32,836 nucleotides of DNA, taken from a virus. Below the pieces are notes generated by a model. It was not told where the DNA came from. It saw only the letters and a program-made list of their open reading frames with translations, and ran no database searches. Location of the stretch: positions 1-32,836 of IMG/VR virus record IMGVR_UViG_3300030380_002187. The stretch is one strand, 5' to 3'. A program made the position numbers and the translations under genes. Positions 30,257 to 32,836 of this stretch are shown in pieces. Within the stretch, counting starts at the first letter, position 1. The number at the start of each line of letters is the position of its first letter.

Positions 30257-30811
30257 TTATCCTAAAGCTGTAATTTTTATTTGGGGTCTATGAAACTGGG
30301 AACTAGTAGCTCCATCAAACCAATATGTCTGATGTAATTTTACCTCGTTACTACTTCCATATTCTCTAAATTGTAATTTCAATGTTTTGGCAGAAGACCA
30401 AGAAGATTGTCTTCCAGTATCTGTGTTAGCTGTACCACCTATAGGAATTACCCAATTAAAATTAACTTGTGTTCCTTCATACCCACCTGATTCCGTCACT
30501 CTAGCATCAACAACTTCGTCACTGTCTATATAGAATCTATAATGTAGTATGCCGTGTTGATCAACATGAGCTACTAGATAAGAAAATTCATATATCACAC
30601 AAGTCGCTCCCGTTGGTGGGGTATAATCTATTGAGCTTCCTGAAATATCCACATAAGACGTTGTGCCATTCTGTACTGCCGTAACATTTGTGGTGGTATA
30701 TGAGCCACTTGATACGGTGTAACTTTGACCATCGCACAAGGCTGCAAGTGTCTCCAAAGTCCTCCCACTTGAAGGAGCAATTCCTGCTGGTCTAACTTGT
30801 GTAAGTGTCAT
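30257..30811 (-). CDS. Fibre-like protein, paralogue of the 31669-32241 gene
   Basis: 184 aa. Aligns by eye with the 190-aa gene four genes upstream: a GR(I/T)LET start, then ATCVIYEFSYLVAHVDQHGI against KTVLYEFSMQVSSVDSHGI, then YGSSNE-x-x-(L/V)H-T-Y and a C-terminus QIKITALG against QLQITAIG-like. No catalytic motif; likely a beta-sandwich fibre tip or capsid decoration (inference). It starts after an AGGAAC site. Confidence 0.65.
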   Translation of the reverse strand: MTLTQVRPAGIAPSSGRTLETLAALCDGQSYTVSSGSYTTTNVTAVQNGTTSYVDISGSSIDYTPPTGATCVIYEFSYLVAHVDQHGILHYRFYIDSDEVVDARVTESGGYEGTQVNFNWVIPIGGTANTDTGRQSSWSSAKTLKLQFREYGSSNEVKLHQTYWFDGATSSQFHRPQIKITALG

Positions 30812-30820
30812 ACTTTGTTC

Positions 30821-31195
30821 CTATGCGTAAGGACTTGTTCCTAATAAACTTGTATCCCATGCAGCTTTTAGTTCAGCTATGCTTGTTGCATTTGTTATTG
30901 CGCTTGCAGCAGGTGCATTACGAAGATTTGTTTTCTTTGTAACAGAGGCTGCTTTTGCTGTTGCATCGTCAGCTTCTAATGCTTTCATATACGCAACATC
31001 TTCTGCTTCTAACAAAGGCGCACGAACTTCCCTTATCTTATCTTTAAAAATAGTTTTTGCGGTGGCTAAGTCTTCTGATATTACATTACCTTCAAGTGTC
31101 CAAGCACCACGAAAATGACGATCAGACGGCTTAGTAACACTAGCGGCATTAGCTTGATTGCCGTCCTTATCTACTATATATGTTGTCACAGCCAT
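30821..31195 (-). CDS. Phage tail assembly / fibre-associated protein
   Basis: 124 aa. The helical pattern IFKDKIREVRAPLLEAEDV, then YMKALEADDATAKAASV, LRNAP and ELKAAWDTSLL matches the K-IR--R-PLL--D--YM-ALE family often placed beside tail fibre genes and regarded as assembly factor or fibre-associated (from memory). Unlike the other fibre genes here it is mostly helical. Context supports an assembly role. Confidence 0.6.
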   Translation of the reverse strand: MAVTTYIVDKDGNQANAASVTKPSDRHFRGAWTLEGNVISEDLATAKTIFKDKIREVRAPLLEAEDVAYMKALEADDATAKAASVTKKTNLRNAPAASAITNATSIAELKAAWDTSLLGTSPYA

Positions 31196-31206
31196 CTAAA
31201 TCTCCT

Positions 31207-31665
31207 TTATGCGGCTAGTTCTTCAGAGATACGCCATGCGTTTCTCCACTCTCTTGTTTTTGGCAACTGCTCTTTCTTGCAGATAACCATCTTCGGGCGG
31301 TTGCCCTCATCCCAAGTCTTCCAAACATGCTCTGGCACATCCTTCTGAATTAAGTATTCTATTGCCTCTTCTTCTGTCATCGCCTCAATAGGCTCTGTCT
31401 GATGTAATAAATACCCACGAGTATGCTTTTTAAAATCAGGTTGAGCTTCGTCCTTTTTTAATTCCCAGTATACCCAAACAGGTGGCAATATACCACCCTG
31501 TAATGCACAAGCCATCCAGTTCGGGTCAGGGACAAGAATCTTTGCACATTCTTCTAGCTTATCCTCATATACGACTCGATACTCAGATTGCACACCATCT
31601 AGGTTTTCTTTAGCCCAACATAGTCTGTCAAATAAGTGTGTGCCTTTAAATTGTGGTGTATCCAT
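31207..31665 (-). CDS. Conserved phage protein between fibre genes (unknown)
   Basis: 152 aa. Motifs CAKILVPDPNWMACALQGGI, then LLHQTEPIEAMTEEEAIEYL and LIQKDVPEHVW and RNAWRISEELAA recur in marine phage genomes next to fibre genes (from memory) but have no assigned role. The protein is acidic and soluble. It lies between the helical assembly-type protein and the 190-aa fibre gene. Confidence 0.65.
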   Translation of the reverse strand: MDTPQFKGTHLFDRLCWAKENLDGVQSEYRVVYEDKLEECAKILVPDPNWMACALQGGILPPVWVYWELKKDEAQPDFKKHTRGYLLHQTEPIEAMTEEEAIEYLIQKDVPEHVWKTWDEGNRPKMVICKKEQLPKTREWRNAWRISEELAA

Positions 31666-31668
31666 CGT

Positions 31669-32241
31669 TTATCCTATTGCTGTAATTTGTAATCTAGGTT
31701 TAATAAATTGATTGCTTGCAGACCCATTCCAATAATACGTTCCATGAACTTCGGCTTCATTACTACTACCGTAAGACCTTCCTCGTATTTTAATTTCTTT
31801 TAAAGCAGTCCAACTGGAAAATTCAGCATCATCTATGTTATCAGTTGAAGCATTACATCGTATAGGTATTCTTTGTGTTATAAAAGCGTTCGGAACATTA
31901 TTCGCACTAATAGTAATTTTAGCATTAGTAATTTCTACACTATCAATAAATGAGCTAAAATGAGCAATACCATGACTATCAACGGAAGAAACTTGCATAG
32001 AAAATTCATAAAGCACAGTTTTTGTTCCTGCTGGTGGAACGTAATTTATTGTAGACCCTGTAATATCTACAACAGTTGAGCCTGTAAGCTTTTGAGTAGC
32101 AGTTACAGTTTCTAGTGCATATGTTCCGCTTAATACAGGAAAAGAACTACCATTACAAAAACCACTAAATGTTTCTAAAATTCTTCCAGTGCCTACATTA
32201 TTATTCTGCAACAGGAGATTATCTACTTTTAAGGTGCTCAT
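31669..32241 (-). CDS. Fibre-like protein with LKVD N-terminus (paralogue of 30257-30811)
   Basis: 190 aa from ATG 32241. A longer frame from 32265 is rejected because the ATG coincides with the upstream stop in a GCATGA junction and begins the MSTLKVDNL module. The N-terminus belongs to the LKVD family; the body (VVDITGSTINYVPPAGTKTV, then LYEFSMQVSSVDSHGI) matches the 184-aa protein. So it is a chimera: LKVD attachment plus the shared C-terminal domain. The end QITAIG lacks the GDLA tail. Confidence 0.7.
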   Translation of the reverse strand: MSTLKVDNLLLQNNNVGTGRILETFSGFCNGSSFPVLSGTYALETVTATQKLTGSTVVDITGSTINYVPPAGTKTVLYEFSMQVSSVDSHGIAHFSSFIDSVEITNAKITISANNVPNAFITQRIPIRCNASTDNIDDAEFSSWTALKEIKIRGRSYGSSNEAEVHGTYYWNGSASNQFIKPRLQITAIG

Positions 32242-32678
32242 GCTAATTCTCCGTGAATAGTACAAAGAGCTAAATCCATATCATATGGACCTAAATCAGA
32301 ACTACTACCGTTACTGTAACCACCTGTCCAACTTGTTGATGAAGTGCTATAAACTATTGTTCCTCCATCAGCAGTAGGAAATAGCCAATAGGCAGTTACC
32401 GAAGTAGATGATTGTCTGCCTGAATGACCCCCAGCAACATAATCATCATTAGCAAAATTGCTAGTATAATTTGTATCTGTTAACCCAGAACCATCATCAT
32501 TAAGACTGCTTATATTAAGACTATCTCGTATTGTATGACTTGAAGATTGTTGAAAATTACACCATCCTTTTGCTAAACCTTGTTGCAAAGATGTCTGCGT
32601 ACTACCATTCTCACCTGTTACAGTGACAGCATTAACAGAAGTTTTGCCTGAGATTTTGTCTACTTTAATCTCACTCAT
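32238..32678 (-). CDS. Small fibre-like protein, LKVD-GELA family member
   Basis: 146 aa from ATG 32678 (MSEIKVDKISGKTSVNAV). The start overlaps the upstream gene's stop (GCATGA), which is why I did not use the earlier frame start at 32705. The C-terminus is IHGELA, a variant of GDLA. The Ser/Thr/Asn-rich beta middle (NISSLNDDGSGLTDTNYTS) resembles the 132-aa protein (TASMTDEGTGDYTYNFTS). Likely a fibre or decoration protein. Confidence 0.65.
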   Translation of the reverse strand: MSEIKVDKISGKTSVNAVTVTGENGSTQTSLQQGLAKGWCNFQQSSSHTIRDSLNISSLNDDGSGLTDTNYTSNFANDDYVAGGHSGRQSSTSVTAYWLFPTADGGTIVYSTSSTSWTGGYSNGSSSDLGPYDMDLALCTIHGELA

Positions 32679-32836
32679 GCTAAATCCCCTATCGCAGTAA
32701 GCCACACTTTACTATTGTCAGAAGTGCTACCATTACTAGAACCAGATGAACCATATGCCGTGCCAACTTGTATTGAGTTTGTTGCTAAAGCTGTAATAGT
32801 TCCATCGTTAAAAGTTCCTATAATAGCGTTTGTACC
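32675..32836 (-). CDS. Partial fibre-like gene (C-terminus only), GDLA family
   Basis: The gene enters from beyond the right edge on the - strand; 53 codons are visible before the TGA at 32677-32675. The visible end is NSKVWLTAIGDLA preceded by a Gly/Ser/Thr-rich stretch (AYGSSGSSNSGTSD). The C-terminal GDLA links it to the 124-, 130- and 132-aa proteins, and TAIG also links it to the 190-aa paralogue. So the tandem family continues to the right of the window. Confidence 0.6.
   Translation of the reverse strand, partial: GTNAIIGTFNDGTITALATNSIQVGTAYGSSGSSNGSTSDNSKVWLTAIGDLA

Overview
The window is part of a tailed-phage genome, and no bacterial housekeeping gene is visible. The DNA is AT-rich and genes are packed with 1-8 bp overlaps (TAATG and ATGA junctions). 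Two opposed transcription blocks are present. The + strand carries early and replication genes: an SNF2-like helicase, an SSB-like protein, an AEP-type primase, an SF1 helicase and a family A DNA polymerase. The - strand carries structural and lysis genes: a long run of small fibre-like proteins, a tail protein, large internal virion proteins and an endolysin. The style of the fibre and internal proteins (LKVD...GDLA fibres, ELN-LDG repeats, GPxGAT N-terminus) is what I associate with uncultured marine phages of alphaproteobacteria. There is no tape-measure or sheath gene, and large internal proteins sit just before lysis. This points to a podovirus-like particle; host and morphology are inferences. 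Portal, capsid and large terminase genes are not in the window and probably lie beyond the right edge, where the late operon begins.

Layout. Positions 1-960 hold a terminator of an off-window gene, a CGCAGG repeat array, one + strand gene encoding a Cys-rich protein, and a terminator. Positions 966-1911 (-) hold a terminase small subunit and a PD-(D/E)XK nuclease; the nuclease 3' end is built from the same CGCAGG repeats. Positions 1912-2210 are a divergent control region with three direct and one inverted CGTCCCA repeat around a candidate promoter. Positions 2211-5706 (+) form an operon of small unknown proteins that includes a SleB-like cell-wall hydrolase. Positions 5706-14649 (+) are the replication block. 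It is interrupted by a promoter-like region near 7172 and by an unusually structured 150-bp gap at 8855-9006. Positions 14650-14827 hold a bidirectional terminator between the convergent blocks, and a possible frameshifted membrane peptide on the - strand.

Positions 14828-32836 (-) are the late operon, transcribed right to left. First come tandem paralogous fibre-like genes (32836 to 28633), then a 23-repeat fibre/adhesin, an ELN-LDG fibre and a tail protein. Four internal or ejection-type proteins follow (271, 308, 586 and 1406 aa), then a GH108-type muramidase. The order tail protein, internal proteins, lysis parallels T7 gp12-gp16.

The most interesting points are: the invasion of the nuclease C-terminus by a dispersed CGCAGG repeat; the iteron-flanked promoter; the structured RNA or origin candidate at 8859-8994; PolA with Leu at the E. 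coli position 762 equivalent; a replisome with AEP primase plus SNF2 and UvrD-like helicases but no visible DnaB-type helicase; and the expanded family of fibre modules. No CRISPR array, insertion sequence, integrase or tRNA gene was seen.
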